Shown: positions 11,500-22,619, counted from the first letter of the stretch. The stretch is 64,000 bases of DNA from Hanleya hanleyi (GCA_036873755.1 JAVTVY010008156.1:310001-374000); one strand, 5' to 3'. Program-made: numbers and translations. The notes: generated by a model from the letters alone, not told the origin.

Positions 11500-12460
11500 T
11501 GGCCATTTTGGGGGTGCGTGGAGGTGTGTTTGGGGTAGAGAGGGACCATCCTTGGTCCGAATGCGTCCTGGGAGGTGTCATTTTGTAGCTCTCGGGGTGT
11601 ACATCTCCTTTTGAGGGATGTTCGCTTCATCTGTGACGTCATCGGTGACGTCATCAGTACGAGTAGTAGCGAAAGTGGGCATTTTAGGGAAGTGCAGGAA
11701 GGTATTTGTGGTAGAGAGGGAAAATCCTTGGTCCGATTGTGTGGTGGGAGGTCTCATTTTGTAGCTCTCGGGGTGTAGACCCCGATTTGAGGGATGTTCG
11801 CGTCATCTGCGACGTCATCGGTGACGTCATCAGTACGAGTAGTAGCGAAAGTGGGCATTTTAGGGAAGTGCAGGAAGGTATTTTGGGTAGAGAGGGACCA
11901 TCCTTGGTCCGATTGTGTCGTGGGAGGTGTCATTTTGTAGCTCTCGGGGTGTACAGCCCCATTTGAGGGATGTTTCCGTTATCTGTGACGTCATCGGTGA
12001 CGTCATCAGTACGAGTAGTAGCGAAAGTGGGAATTTTAGGGCAGTGAAGGAAGGTATTTGGGGTAGAGAGGGACCATCCTTCGTCCGAATGCGTCGTGGG
12101 AGGTGTCATCTTGTAGCTTTCATGGTGTACATCCCCATTTGGGGGATGTTCGCGTCATCTGTGACGTCATCGGTGACGTCATCAGTACGAGTAGTAGCGA
12201 AAGTGGACAATTTGGGGCAGTGAAGGAAGGTATTTGGGGTAGAGAGGGACCATCCTTGGTCCGAATGCGTCCTGGGAGGTGTCATGTTGTAGCTCTCGGG
12301 GTATAGACCCCGATTTGAGGGATATCCACAGCATATGTGACGTCATTGGTGACGTCATCAGTACGAGTAGTAGCGAAAGCGGGCATTTTTTAGCAGTGAA
12401 GGATGGTATTTGGTGTAGAGAGGGACCATCCGCGGTGCGAATGCGTCGTGTGAGGTGTCA
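11500..12460 (+). repeat. ~175-bp CRE-rich tandem repeats, E1 left arm (about 5-6 units)
   Basis: Each unit reads GATGTTCGCGTCATCTG, then two TGACGTCA-type sites nine bases apart, CAGTACGAGTAGTAGCGAAA, GTGGGCATTTTAGGG, GAGAGGGACCATCCTTGG and GTGTCATTTTGTAGCTCTC. The same unit, diverged, is present in E2 (53960-54570, 55850-56310, 58060-58680), which ties the two elements together. The AGTAGTAGC inside each unit resembles the element terminus. Short methionine-rich frames here are shadows. Confidence 0.85.
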
Positions 12461-13016
12461 TATTGTAGCAACGCCCACCAACGCCAAGCTTAATGCTTCA
12501 ACGCCCTGGTGAAATAGCTCAGAAGCTCTGATATTCCATGGAATTGTCACTAATTCTTCGAAATGCAGTGACGCCCGTCAACGCCCGTCGTTACACCTTA
12601 ACACTCTAACTTAACGCCATGATATAGGCCGGAGAGAGAACAACAACAACAACAAGGATGAGCCATGAGAGAACAACAACAACAAGAAGTTTTTTTCATA
12701 TAGTTTATTCTCCCCAATGTTACATCATACCCAAGCTGGGGGAGCCGCGTGGGTATGTTTACAATACAAATATCCTTTTGTCCAATCAGAGGCCGCCATT
12801 TGCATCTGTCATATTCGTTCCTGTCCGTTAGATGTATTATCGGCTGTTCTTGTCCAATCAGAAGTCGCCATTTCAGAAAGTTTCATCTTCGGCCCTGTTC
12901 GCTCTGAACCGTTTGTTCTAACCGTCGTCAGGGAGGCCAGGATACCGTTGAGGCAACATATCCTCAAATAGTTGTTTGCGCCTTCTGAGTATTTATCAGT
13001 GCATGGGTGAATACAT

Positions 13017-13940
13017 TCACCAGAAGGGAAAATTCCGTAATTTGGTCACGAAGAACGTAACATTGGTCACCCTCTCTGCGACCCACTTGGTGTTGGGGCG
13101 CTGTTCATAGGCCCATTGCAAGACATCCAATTGGTCCACTTGGTCCAGCACGGGATTTAGCAATGTCCGGTTAATGATGGTAAACGGTTGGTCAAATACC
13201 CGGATGTTACTGCTCGGATAAAAGTATCGGACTTGATCTGTCTCCTTATGCTGCAGTACATAACCAAACGCCAGATTCAATTTGAAGGACGTAGCTTGGT
13301 CATTGAAGATGGCTTCCACTTAGCTGCGTAGACGGGCGAGGTTGGTCAGTCGGAAATTGTAGATATCTTGAATAGGGCGATGACGGTGGAAACAGTGCCG
13401 TATCATGGGCCAATGGCGCTGATAGATGTCACTCACTGGATGGGCGTCCTGTAAGAGATCGCTGGGAACATCCACCGCATCTTCCAGAAAATGTTCGTTG
13501 TTGTCAGGCGTGTGACTGGGAACAGGAATGCTAGGGACCGGCTGGATATCTAGGCTCTTCTGAACTGTGGGTATAGACGGGCTCTCCGTGATCGCATCAC
13601 CAGTGGCATTCGTCTCTACGGGCTCATCTTCACTAGGTCCGACCCTCCTGGGTGCCTCTTTAGTGGGAAGTTGTCGCTCATACCGTGGTGACGCACCGTG
13701 AATCAAACGTTGGTGCTGTCTTAACTGACTGGGTCGTTTGAAGAGTTGACCGCATTCATTACATTGTTCCTTCGCGCCCTCGTGGAGTGAGCGTTCGTGG
13801 CGCAGTAAAGCATCTTCCCGATTAAATGACCGTGCGCAGGTTATACAAGTATATAGTGTACCGTTGTGGATGGAGGACTCGTGTCGTCGCAAATCTTCTG
13901 GGCGACTAAACAGCTTCTGGCAAGTTGTGCAAGAGAACAT
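13017..13940 (-). pseudogene. C2H2 zinc-finger gene, E1 left copy, one nonsense codon
   Basis: From the ATG at 13940 (the longer frame starts with GTG, so I reject it) 308 codons run to a stop at 13017, interrupted by one TAA at 13320-13322 where the right copy has TAC. Three C2H2 fingers sit at residues 4-25, 32-53 and 60-81 (C-x2-C-x12-H-x4-H), all ligands intact. Then comes an acidic, Pro/Ser-rich linker (about 85-180) and a C-terminal block of about 120 residues with FKLNLAFGYVLQH, RYFYPSSNIRVF and QRPNTKW. From memory, similar C-terminal blocks occur in uncharacterised invertebrate zinc-finger proteins, often in repeat-rich DNA; I cannot verify that. The TATA is degenerate here (TATTAAAG). 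Likely DNA-binding; the role in the element is unknown. Confidence 0.75.
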
Positions 13941-13989
13941 ATCGGCTGTGGATCTGGAAATGATGAATGCCGTAAAAATTCCCACTTTA

Positions 13990-14350
13990 ATACGTTTTTC
14001 CGTGACATTCGTGTCTTTTCGGCAACCTCCGTGTCTCTTCGGTCACCTCCGTGTCTTTTCGCTGACGTCCGTGACTCTTCGGGCACCTCCGTGTCTCTTT
14101 GGTAACCTCCGTGACATCTTCGGTCACCTCCGTGTCTCTTCGGTGACCTGCGTGACATCTTCGGTCACCTCCGTGTCTCTTCGGTGACCTCCGTGACATC
14201 TTCGGTCACCTACGTGTCTCTTCGGGCACCTCCGTGACATCTTCGGTCACCTCCGTGTCTCTTCGCTGACCTCCGTGACATCTTCGGTCACCTCCGTGTC
14301 TCTTCGGTGACCTCCGTGACATCTTCGGTCACCTCCGTGTCTCTTCGGTC
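13990..14350 (+). repeat. ~20-bp tandem array upstream of the zinc-finger gene, E1 left arm
   Basis: Alternating 'TCTTCGGTCACCTCCGTG' and 'TCTCTTCGGTGACCTCCGTG' units, each containing a GGTCACC/GGTGACC half-palindrome. The mirror is at 16025-16450. It lies in the promoter-proximal region of the zinc-finger gene. Confidence 0.85.
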
Positions 14351-14354
14351 ATCT

Positions 14355-14560
14355 TCGTAACTACCCGGCTGTTCCCGTGTAAACCCCGATGTACCCGTAT
14401 GGAACACACAGCTAAAGGACCCGGATAGAAGTACCTGGATGTAGGCGCGGACGTCATTGACAAGAGCCCGGATGTACAAGAACCCGGATGTACCCGGATG
14501 TAAAAGTTACCGGATGTAAAAGTGCCCGGATGTTTACGAATGTTCCACCATTCCGGACTT
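14355..14560 (+). repeat. Short ACCCGGATGTA repeats, E1 left arm
   Basis: ACCCGGATGTA and variants recur about eight times; the mirrored block is at about 15855-16020. No gene. Confidence 0.6.
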
Positions 14561-14604
14561 CTATCAGGTCCATGTCCAGAAGCTCTCATGTTCTGCATGT
14601 GAAT

Positions 14605-14720
14605 AGTCGTATTGTGTGTGTATGCATGTGTGTATGCGTCTGCGTGTGTGTTGGTGTTTGTGTGTATGCAGCATGTGTGTGTGTATATACGCCTGTGTGT
14701 AGGTGTGTGTCTCACCGTGT
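14605..14720 (+). repeat. (TG)n-rich tract, E1 left arm
   Basis: GTGTGTATGCGTCTGCGTGTGTG-like low complexity; inverted as a CA-rich tract at about 15175-15271 and 15733-15778, split there by an inserted MITE. Confidence 0.85.
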
Positions 14721-14904
14721 GCCATGATACAGACAGATGAGAGGAAGAGTGATCTACACGTTCACAAGTGTTCCTATAGTCCTGAAGTAACCTTTGACCC
14801 CTGCGCTGCTCGGAAGTGCGGTCATCGTACGCAGGCGCACACACACACACATACCTGGTGCACCCTGTACCTTATAGACCGTAGGGCATAGGGTACACCA
14901 GTAC

Positions 14905-14985
14905 AGGAACTGACCTTGACCCTGCGCGCAACTTTTATCCGGTATTGTTAGCGCGCCCAGGGGTCAAAGGTCAGTTCCTGGTGCC
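14905..14985. promoter_or_regulatory. E1 palindrome centre and shared core module
   Basis: The two arms meet here: GGAACTGACC plus TTGACCCTGCGCGC on the left, and the inverse GCGCGCCCAGGGGTCAAAGG plus TCAGTTCC on the right, with a loop of about 20 bp (14930-14950) containing TTATCCGGTATTG. The right half holds a perfect nuclear-receptor DR1 (AGGGGTCAAAGGTCA). The same module recurs near the E2 centre and in E3. It may be a promoter or an end-processing or replication site; that is inference. Confidence 0.55.
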
Positions 14986-15271
14986 CTGGTGTACCCTATG
15001 CCCTACGGTCTATAAGGTTCAGGGTACACCAGGTATGTGTGTGCGTGTGCGCCTGCGTACGATGACGGCACTTCCGAGCAGCGCAGGGGTTAAAGGTTAC
15101 TTCAGGACTATAGGAACACTTGTGAACGTGTAGATCTTTCTTCCTCTCATCTGTCTGTATCATGGCACACGGTGAGACACACACCTACACACAGACGTAT
15201 ATACACACACACATGCTGCATACACACACACGCACACACACACACACACACGCACACACACACGCACATAT
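14951..15271. repeat. Inner right arm of E1
   Basis: Mirror of about 14590-14930: 'GGTGTACCCTATGCCCTACG', 'AGGTTACTTCAGGACTATAGG' and 'GTATCATGGCACACGGTGAG', then the CA-rich tract. No coding sense. Confidence 0.8.
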
Positions 15272-15732
15272 GTTGACGAAAGGTGCATAGTGGGGACATC
15301 CGTACACAACCATACAAGTGGGGACTTCTTTATTTTTTGGCTATTCAAGCAACCTGTTGCTGGTTTGTGTTGTGAACAGCCTCGGGATCTCCACGACACG
15401 TTCAATCCAGTTCAAATTTGCACAGCACCTGAAATAACCGAATCCGTATTTCCACCCCACAAGTGGGGACACATGAAACATACCGGCAAAGTGGGGACAC
15501 CCAGTCAAACACACGTTTCTAATTTCAAACACACCCGCTTGAGTTTTCTCCAGTCAAAATGGGGACATATACGTTATTTTTTTTACCATGGTGTTGTATA
15601 CAAGATCATAAAACGGGCAGCGAAACAGTTTCCCAGTCTTTGTCACACCGGGGACGTCCCCGGTTGGAGGTGTGTCCCCAGTATGAAGGTGTGTATTCAT
15701 ATAAATGTCCCCGCTATACACCTTTCGTAAAC
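15272..15732. mobile_element. 461-bp MITE nested in the E1 right arm
   Basis: Absent from the left arm, where the TG tract is continuous. Ends are 26-bp inverted repeats of the form GTT(G/T)ACGAAAGGTG(C/T)ATAG plus a GGGGAC block. It splits a CA tract, so a duplication cannot be read safely (flanks GCACATAT and GCACACAC suggest 8 bp). The interior repeats GTGGGGACA several times. An internal open frame of 146 codons lacks any signature. Confidence 0.75.
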
Positions 15733-16024
15733 GCACACACACACACGCAGACGCATACACACATGCATACACACACAATATGACTATTCACATGCAGGAC
15801 ATGAGAGCTTCTGGATATGGACCTGATAGAAGTCCGGAATGGTGGAGCATTCGTAAACATCCGAGCTCTTTTTCATCCGGGGACTTTTACGTCCGGGTAC
15901 ATCCGGGTTCTTGTACATCCGGGTTCTTGTCAATGACGTTCGCGCCTACATCCAAGTACTTCTATCCGGGTCCTTTAGCTGTGTGTTCCATACGGGTACA
16001 TCGGGGTTTACACGGGAACAGCCG

Positions 16025-16450
16025 GGTAGTTACGGAGGTGACTGATGAGACACGGAGGTGACCGAAGATGTCACGGAGGTCACCGAAGAAACACGGAGGT
16101 GACCGAAGATGTGACGGAGGTCACCGAAGAGACACGGAGGTGACCGAAGATGTCACGGAGGTGCCCGAAGAGACACGGAGGTGACCGAAGATGTCACGGA
16201 GGTCACCGAAGAGACACGGAGGTGACCGAAGATGTCACGGAGGTGCCCGAAGAGACACGGAGGTTACCGAAGATGTCACGGAGGTCACCGAAGAAACACG
16301 GAGGTGACCGAAGATGTCACGGAGGTTACCGAAGAGACACGGAGGTTACCGAAGAGACACGGAGGTGCCCGAAGAGGCACGGACGTCACCGAAAAGACAC
16401 GGAGGTGACCGAAGAGAGACGGAGGTTGCCGAAAAGACACGAATGTCACG
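16025..16450 (-). repeat. ~20-bp tandem array, E1 right arm
   Basis: Inverted counterpart of 13990-14350: 'GACACGGAGGTGACCGAAGA' and 'TGTCACGGAGGTCACCGAAG' units. There are more units than in the left arm. Confidence 0.85.
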
Positions 16451-16458
16451 GAAAAACG

Positions 16459-16487
16459 TATAAAAGTGGGAATTTTTACGGCATTCA
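16459..16487 (+). promoter_or_regulatory. TATA box and CATTCA cap-like motif of the zinc-finger gene
   Basis: TATAAAAG at 16459-16466, then GGCATTCA with ATTCA starting at 16483, 24 nt after the TATA; the ATG follows at 16511. CATTCA matches the classical histone cap consensus PyCATTCPu except for the first base. The left arm has TATTAAAG instead. Confidence 0.6.
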
Positions 16488-16510
16488 TAATTTCCAGATC
16501 CACAGCCGAT

Positions 16511-17434
16511 ATGTTCTCTTGCACAACTTGGCAGAAGCTGTTTACTCGCCCAGAAAATTTGCGACGACACGAGTCCTCCATCCACAACGGTACACTATAT
16601 ACTTGTATAACCTGCGCACGGTCATTTAATCGGGAAGATGCTTTACTGCGCCACGAACGCTCACTCCACGAGGGCGCGAAGGAACAATGTAATGAATGCG
16701 ATCAACTCTTCAAACGACCCAGTCAGTTAAGACAGCACCAACGTTTGATTCACGGTGCGTCACCACGGTATGAGCGACAACTTCCCACTAAAGAGGCACC
16801 CAGGAGGGTCGGACCTAGTGAAGATGAGCCCGTAGAGACGAATGCCACTGGTGATGCGATCACGGAGAGCCCGCCTATACCCACAGTTCAGAAGAGCCTA
16901 GATATCCAGCCGGTCCCTAGCATTTCTGTTCCCAGTCATACGCCTGACAACAACGAACATTTTCTGGAAGATGCGGTGGATGTTCCCAGCGATCTCTTAC
17001 CCGAAGATCATCCAGTGAGTGACATCTATCGGCGCCATTGGCCCATGATACGACACTGTTTCCACCGTCATCGCCCTATTCAAGATATCTACAATTTCCG
17101 ACTGACCAACCACGCCCGTCTACGCAGCTACGTGGAAGCCATCTTCAATGCCCATGCTACGTCCTTCAAATTGAATCTGGCGTTTGATTATGTACTGCAG
17201 CATATGGAGACAGAGCAAGTCCGATACTTTTACCCGAGCAGTAACATCCGGGTACTTGACCAACCGTTTACCATCATTAACCGGACATCGCTAAAGCCCG
17301 TGCTGGACCAAGTGGACCAATTGGATGTCTTGCAATGGGCCTATGAATAGCGCCCCAACACCAAGTGGGTCGTAGAGAGAGTGACCAATGTTCCGTTCTT
17401 CGTGGCCAAATTACAGAATCTTCCCATCGGGTGA
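16511..17434 (+). pseudogene. C2H2 zinc-finger gene, E1 right copy, one nonsense codon and a damaged finger
   Basis: Mirror of the left copy with the same 308-codon span. A TAG at 17348-17350 (CAG in the left copy) ends translation after 279 residues and removes the last 28. The first finger has lost its second cysteine (CTTW where the left has CTTC), so only fingers 2 and 3 should fold. The C-terminal block is otherwise conserved (FKLNLAFDYVLQH, RYFYPSSNIRV). A good TATA box lies upstream. A hairpin GGTGAA-TGTA-TTCACC overlaps and follows the distal stop (about 17430-17445), and an AATAAA is at 17742-17747, so the 3' end could be polyadenylated. Confidence 0.75.
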
Positions 17435-17990
17435 ATGTATTCACCCATGCACTGATAAATACTCAGAAGGCGCAAACAACTATTTGAGGATATGCTGCCT
17501 CAACGGTATCCTGGCCTCCCTGACGACGGTTAGAACAAACGGTTCAGAGCGAACAGGGCCGAAGATGAAACTTTCTGAAATGGCGACTTCTGATTGGACA
17601 AGAACAGCCGATAATACATCTAACGGACAGGAACGAATATGACAGATGCAAATGGCGGCCTCTGATTGGACAAAAGGATATTTGTATTGTAAACATACCC
17701 ACGCGGCTCCCCCAGCTTGGGTATGATGTAACGTTGGGGAGAATAAACTATATGAAAAAAACTTCTTGTTGTTGTTCTCTCATGGCTCATCCTTGTTATT
17801 GTTGTTGTTCTCTCTCCGGTCTATATCATGGTGTTATGTTAGAGTGTTAAGGTGTAACGACGGGCGTTGACGGGCGTCACTGCATTTCGAAGAATTAGTG
17901 ACAATTCCATGGAATATCAGAGCTTCTGAGCTATTTCACCAGGGCGTTGAAGCATTAAGCTTGGCGTTGGTGGGCGTTGCTACAATATGA
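17435..17990. other. E1 right arm between the zinc-finger gene and the 175-bp repeats
   Basis: Mirror of about 12465-13016. Contains CCGATAATACATCTAACGG, CAA/GTT triplet runs (about 17765-17815), the AATAAA at 17742-17747 and 'GACGGGCGTTGACGGGCG' repeats. No gene recognised. Confidence 0.6.
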
Positions 17991-18880
17991 CACCTCACAC
18001 GACGCATTCGCACCGCCAAATACCACCCTTCACTGCTAAAAAATGCCCACTTTCGCTACTACTCGTATTGATGACCAATGACGTCACATATGCTGTCGAT
18101 ATCCCTCAAATCGGGGTCTATACCCCGAGAGCTACAACATGACACCTCCCAGGACGCATTCGGACCAAGGATGGTCCCTCTCTACCCCAAATACCTTCCT
18201 TCACTGCCCCAAATTGTCCACTTTCGCTACTACTCGTACTGATGACGTCACCGATGACGTCACAGATGACGCGAACATCCCCCAAATGGGGATGTACACC
18301 ATGAAAGCTACAAGATGACACCTCCCACGACGCATTCGGACGAAGGATGGTCCCTCTCTACCCCAAATACCTTCCTTCACTGCCCTAAAATTCCCACTTT
18401 CGCTACTACTCGTACTGATGACGTCACCGATGACGTCACAGATAACGGGAACATCCCTCAAATGGGGCTGTACACCCCGAGAGCTACAAAATGACACCTC
18501 CCACGACACAATCGGACCAAGGATGGTCCCTCTCTACCCAAAATACCTTCCTGCACTTCCCTAAAATGCCCACTTTCGCTACTACTCGTACTGATGACGT
18601 CACCGATGACGTCGCAGATGACGCGAACATCCCTCAAATCGGGGTCTACACCCCGAGAGCTACAAAATGAGACCTCCCACCACACAATCGGACCAAGGAT
18701 TTTCCCTCTCTACCACAAATACCTTCCTGCACTTCCCTAAAATGCCCACTTTCGCTACTACTCGTACTGATGACGTCACCGATGACGTCACAGATGAAGC
18801 GAACATCCCTCAAAAGGAGATGTACACCCCGAGAGCTACAAAATGACACCTCCCAGGACGCATTCGGACCAAGGATGGTC
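17991..18880 (-). repeat. ~175-bp CRE-rich tandem repeats, E1 right arm
   Basis: Inverted counterpart of 11500-12460 with paired TGACGTCA sites and CGCTACTACTCGTACTGATG. Near 18068 one unit has lost the first CRE. Confidence 0.85.
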
Positions 18881-18899
18881 CCTCTCTACCCCAAACACA

Positions 18900-19300
18900 C
18901 CTCCACGCACCCCCAAAATGGCCACTTTACTTACTACAACCAACTGCGCATGCGCAGATTGACGCGACTTGCATTTAAAAACACACCATTCTGACTCTAC
19001 CCCACACACGCTTCACTTTGACACCTTCCACGACCCATTCGGACCCATAGCGGCCCATCTCTATCCCAAACACACACCCATATACCCCCCCAAAATGCCT
19101 GCTCTCTATACTACGGCCAGACTGCGCATATGCAGACTATTGAAAACGGACGAACCATTAGTCCAGTGGGATGCTCCTCTACGAGAGCTTCAAAATAAGA
19201 CCTCATACGACATCATAGGATCATTAGGGGCTCACCTAGACCCCAAAACGTCCACCCCGTATACCCCCATAGTCATGCAGTATAGGCCTATGGGCCTACC
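18900..19300 (-). repeat. E1 right arm, NRF1-site-bearing stretch
   Basis: Mirror of about 11110-11480. Holds CTGCGCATGCGCAG (NRF1 consensus TGCGCATGCGCA) near 18947 and a diverged version near 19126. Confidence 0.6.
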
Positions 19301-20130
19301 CAGGCCTCGGTGAACTTTTTCCAAAAATTTCACCGTTTCGCTCCGGGACCCTTTCCATCGTGTTCTAAATGACGAGACGTGAAAAACGAATCCAAACAAC
19401 CCATATCACAATGAACGTGTGTGAATTACCCAGGATGGACAAATACCCCCCCTAGCCAGCATATAGGCCTATATACAGACCTCGGTGACTTTTCCCAAAA
19501 ATTTCACCGATTCGCTCCGGGACCCCTCCCATTGTGATTTTCTCGGCGAGACGAGAAAAACGAGACCCCACAACCCATAGCAAAGCTCACAAAAAAAATT
19601 GACCACCCCTCCTTCCATGGATATAGCCAGTATGAGCCTATATACAGACCTCGGTGACTTTTCCCAAAAATTTCACCGATTCGCTCCGAAACCCTTCCCA
19701 TTGTCATTTTCTTGGCGAGACGAGAAAAACGAGACCCCACAAGCCATAGTAAAGCCCACGAAAAAAATTGACCACCCCTCCCCCATATAGCCAGTATGAG
19801 CCTATATACAGACCTCGATGACTTTTCCCAAAAATTTCACCGATTCGCTCCGGGACCCTTCCCATTGTGATTTTCTTGGCGAGACGAGAAAAACGAGACC
19901 CCACAACGCATAGCAAAGCCCACAAAAATATTGACCACCCTTCCCCCCATATAGCCAGTATGAGCCTATATACAGACCTCGGTGACTTTTCCCAAAAATT
20001 TCACCGATTTGCTCCGAAAGCCTTCCCATTGTCATTTTCTTGGCGAGACGAGAAAAACGAGACCCCACAAGCCATAGCAAAGCCCACAAAAAAATTGACC
20101 ACCCCTCCCCCCATAAAGCGAGTATGGGAT
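19300..20130 (-). repeat. ~165-bp tandem repeats, E1 right arm (about 5 units)
   Basis: Inverted counterpart of 10600-11115: 'CACCGATTCGCTCCGGGACC', 'TTCTTGGCGAGACGAGAAAAACG' and 'TATATACAGACCTCGGTGAC'. Open frames here are repeat artefacts. Confidence 0.8.
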
Positions 20131-20187
20131 ATACCCATACAGGCATTTCCCCGTATATTGCATATTGTACGAGTCCGTGTTCCGCTT

Positions 20188-20236
20188 TTTATTTATTTAT
20201 TTATTATTTGTTTATTTATTTATTTATTTATTTATT
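20188..20236 (-). repeat. (TTTA)n microsatellite, E1 right arm
   Basis: Inverted counterpart of 10494-10562. Confidence 0.9.
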
Positions 20237-20376
20237 CTGTGAAAACACCCATGACATGACTGAAGAGAGCCTCACTCGTGCCACCATGCAGCGTGGAACT
20301 CTTCTGTGTTGGAGGTAATTTTTGGTCTCAAGGAGCTCTCTCGTGTTGGAGGTAGTTTTTTGGTCTCGTGAGCTGG

Positions 20377-20392
20377 TGGCGCCTCCTGGCGG
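20377..20392 (-). promoter_or_regulatory. CTCF-like site near the E1 right end
   Basis: TGGCGCCTCCTGGCGG, the reverse complement of the left-end site; 14 of 16 matches to the textbook CTCF core. Confidence 0.3.
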
Positions 20393-20480
20393 AACTATAG
20401 TGCACTTGGCCTCCCCGTGACCTGAACAACGCCACCTGTCGCCGGCAAAATGCGGGTTTAAAAGGGTTTTCTATACTACT

Positions 20481-20486
20481 AACGTG
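20481..20486. repeat. Right target-site duplication of E1 (AACGTG)
   Basis: Exact partner of 10216-10221. Confidence 0.85.
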
Positions 20487-21688
20487 CTTTGGGAGTATCT
20501 TCAGCAAACTTTTTCAATGTTATACTCTGCACGATACTTCAGAAGCCTCGACTGTCCTGTCGGATATTTCACCCAGCTATAAACTATGACGGTTTGTCTT
20601 TAAAAAGTTATGGTTGTTTCTTGGGAATAACGGTACAAAAAGCATAATTAGCTCAGCAGCACAACTCAAACAAAGTAAATGTAACGCCGATAACACCAAT
20701 ACATTCCTACAGGATTCATCTATCTTTAAACTGCCAAGTCCGTTAATTTGAAAAGCTTAATGCCACCATAAATCCATAATCAAATAGTTTTGCCAGCAAT
20801 TATTGACTGAGAATGTTATTATAGGTGGCCTCCACAGTTTCGTAGTAATGGCCCCTCTCTAATTTCATAATACGATAGACTGACCGTGTTCTGCTACATC
20901 ATAAATCTTCTTGTCTTCTTAATAGCTTATATCTATAATACCATCCTATTCAGCATTATCAACGCTTCAAACGAGCACGTACAGATCGATGGCTGGCTTC
21001 GTCTACACGGTAATCGGGATCATGGAGTAAATTTTGTTCTGCCTCAGTTATGCCCCTTGGGTGTACCTAAAAATCCGGACTCATTTACGGGAGCAAAATC
21101 TGACAAAAAACGGGCAGGTTGACACCCACTTTTTTTTGCCTTTTTAAGTTGAGACCGGGCCTGGGAACGTGAGTAAGAAGTTTAATTGAAATCGCTCCTA
21201 CAGATTTTTCTGGAAATTGAGCCGAATTTGGCCATTTTTCGACATTTTAAGGGGTTTTCTAGGAAAAATGAAGAAAGCTTGGAGGGGAATGTTTGAGATT
21301 CATTTTTCTATATCATAGCAGTGCTATGTCTTAAAATAATAGCTTAATCATGCTCTTTCAGAAAATATATACATATAAGTGATTTGGGTTGAAGAGTTTA
21401 CGACAACTGGTGGCCGAATATCGGACCCATGGTCTAATCCTTGCCCAATGGAAGAATCCCTGGAGTGCACCCATAGGGTAGATGTTACTATAGGCTTTAT
21501 TGATCAAACTACTGCCGAGTTAATAAAGCAAAAATCAATAAGCGAAATAGGTCAATGTTAAATAAAATAAACTGAAACCTTCGAAGCAATGTTTTTGCTG
21601 AATGATAATGTTTTCAATTGGGCCATTATTACTATGACGGCAACAAATACGAGGAACTGTGTTCCTTTTTCCAGTTTACGGACATTGT
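20487..21688. other. No recognisable feature
   Basis: AT-rich intergenic DNA between E1 and the first of two adjacent TTAA MITE copies. Short frames only; nothing with a signature. Confidence 0.5.
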
Positions 21689-22270
21689 TTAACCCTATCT
21701 GGCCTGGGCGATTTGGAGCCTAGTGGGAGAGGCTTTGTGGGGGGGGGGAGTGACCACTATATATTTTCCCTATTACTAAGGCTAGAGGGCTGAAACTTAC
21801 CACACTATGTCTTTGGCTCAAGCTCTACAAGAAAATCTAAAAAATCCAAGATGGCCGCCATGATGACGTCACTGTGACGTCATTTTCAAAAAGAGTGTTT
21901 TTGGACGAACGAATTTTCGATCAAAATTTTCGATTGTTTTTGTTGTTTCTTCGCAAAAATTGCATGATAAATCAGTAAATAATGATCTGATATGAAATAA
22001 AATAAGTTTTACCCACTTTTCCGCACAGAAAAGCAGACAATTTGAAGAAATATGACGAAAACATCACTTTTTCTGGTACCCCCCATGGCCGTCATTTTGA
22101 ATTTACCCATGATTCTCTGCTTGTAAGGTTGTGCCAATAGGCCGAAGATGACCCCAATATGAAAACCTATAATGTCAGGGAGTTTCGGCTCTCCATATTT
22201 TTTTTTTTTGCGTTCTGGAGATATCGCAGAAAGTTTGGCAGGGTGGGGGGCATTTTGAGCCAGAGCCTGT
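21689..22270 (+). repeat. TTAA MITE family (copy 3, near full length)
   Basis: Begins TTAACCCTATCTGGCCTGGG. Blocks in order: 'GAGGGCTGAAACTTACCACAC', 'CAAGCTCTACAAGAAAATCT', 'CCAAGATGGCCGCCATGATG', the CRE palindrome GACGTCACTGTGACGTC, 'GCATGATAAATCAGTAAATA', 'GAAGAAATATGACGAAAACA', 'TACCCATGATTCTCTGCTTG' and 'ATATCGCAGAAAGTTTGGCAG'. The 3' terminus is decayed. A TTAA target with CCCTA ends is piggyBac-like. Confidence 0.75.
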
Positions 22271-22619
22271 AAATGGGACGTGCTCTAGTAGGTTACCCCT
22301 GCAAATAAATAATGTATGGATGTATGGGATGTATTTGACACATGACCGACTTGAAGTTCCAGTGTCTGATCTCCCATGTGAACAATTCCAATTCTTATTT
22401 CAAGCATATTTGTATCTTTGCTCGTTTCCATCCGAGACGTGGCTGAGAGGAATATTTGTGGCTTGGAATACACGATATGAGCATTGAGCTTCTTTTATAA
22501 AGAACATTTGAGTCACAAGTTAATCGATACAGGAAAAAATCCTGATATCGCGTAAAAATTCATAGGATTCTCAGGTGTATTTCATACGAATGAGCCATGC
22601 TCATACCCTGGACACCGGT

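Larger units (their letters stand above)
10222..20480. mobile_element. Element E1: giant palindromic transposable element
   Basis: A 10,259-bp palindrome. The left end AGTAGTAAAGAAAACC and the right end GGTTTTCTATACTACT are inverted copies, flanked by a perfect 6-bp duplication AACGTG. The arms (10222-14929 and 14951-20480) pair nearly to the centre, leaving a loop of about 20 bp. Each arm holds, from outside in: a CTCF-like site, an (AAAT)n run, ~165-bp tandem repeats, ~175-bp CRE-rich repeats, a zinc-finger gene, a ~20-bp repeat array and TG/CA-rich DNA. Repeat copy numbers differ between arms, and a separate MITE is inserted in the right arm. No transposase, integrase or DNA polymerase is coded, so it is non-autonomous or a novel type. 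The 6-bp duplication and 5'-AG ends recall Polinton/Maverick; Dada-type elements (6-7 bp) are an alternative. Confidence 0.85.

Noticed and set aside
11430..12512. A ladder of 67-102-codon frames in the 175-bp repeats (also 18118-18994 and 54037-58558)
   Set aside because: Every frame repeats the same phrase (ICDVIGDVISTSSSESGHF) because of the repeat unit; no promoter or domain.
13941..13985. Longer N terminus for the zinc-finger proteins
   Set aside because: The extension begins with GTG, not ATG, and the TATA box lies right at that point; the ATG at 13940 or 16511 is used instead.
14009..16629. Arg/His/Glu-rich frames (RRDTEVTEDVTEV type)
   Set aside because: Produced by the ~20-bp repeats flanking the zinc-finger gene.
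17430..17445. Histone-type stem-loop for the zinc-finger gene (GGTGAA-TGTA-TTCACC)
   Set aside because: Geometry fits (6-bp stem, 4-nt loop) but the stem is not pyrimidine/purine biased, the loop is not TTTC-like and no CCGAAAGAG follows; an AATAAA lies downstream.
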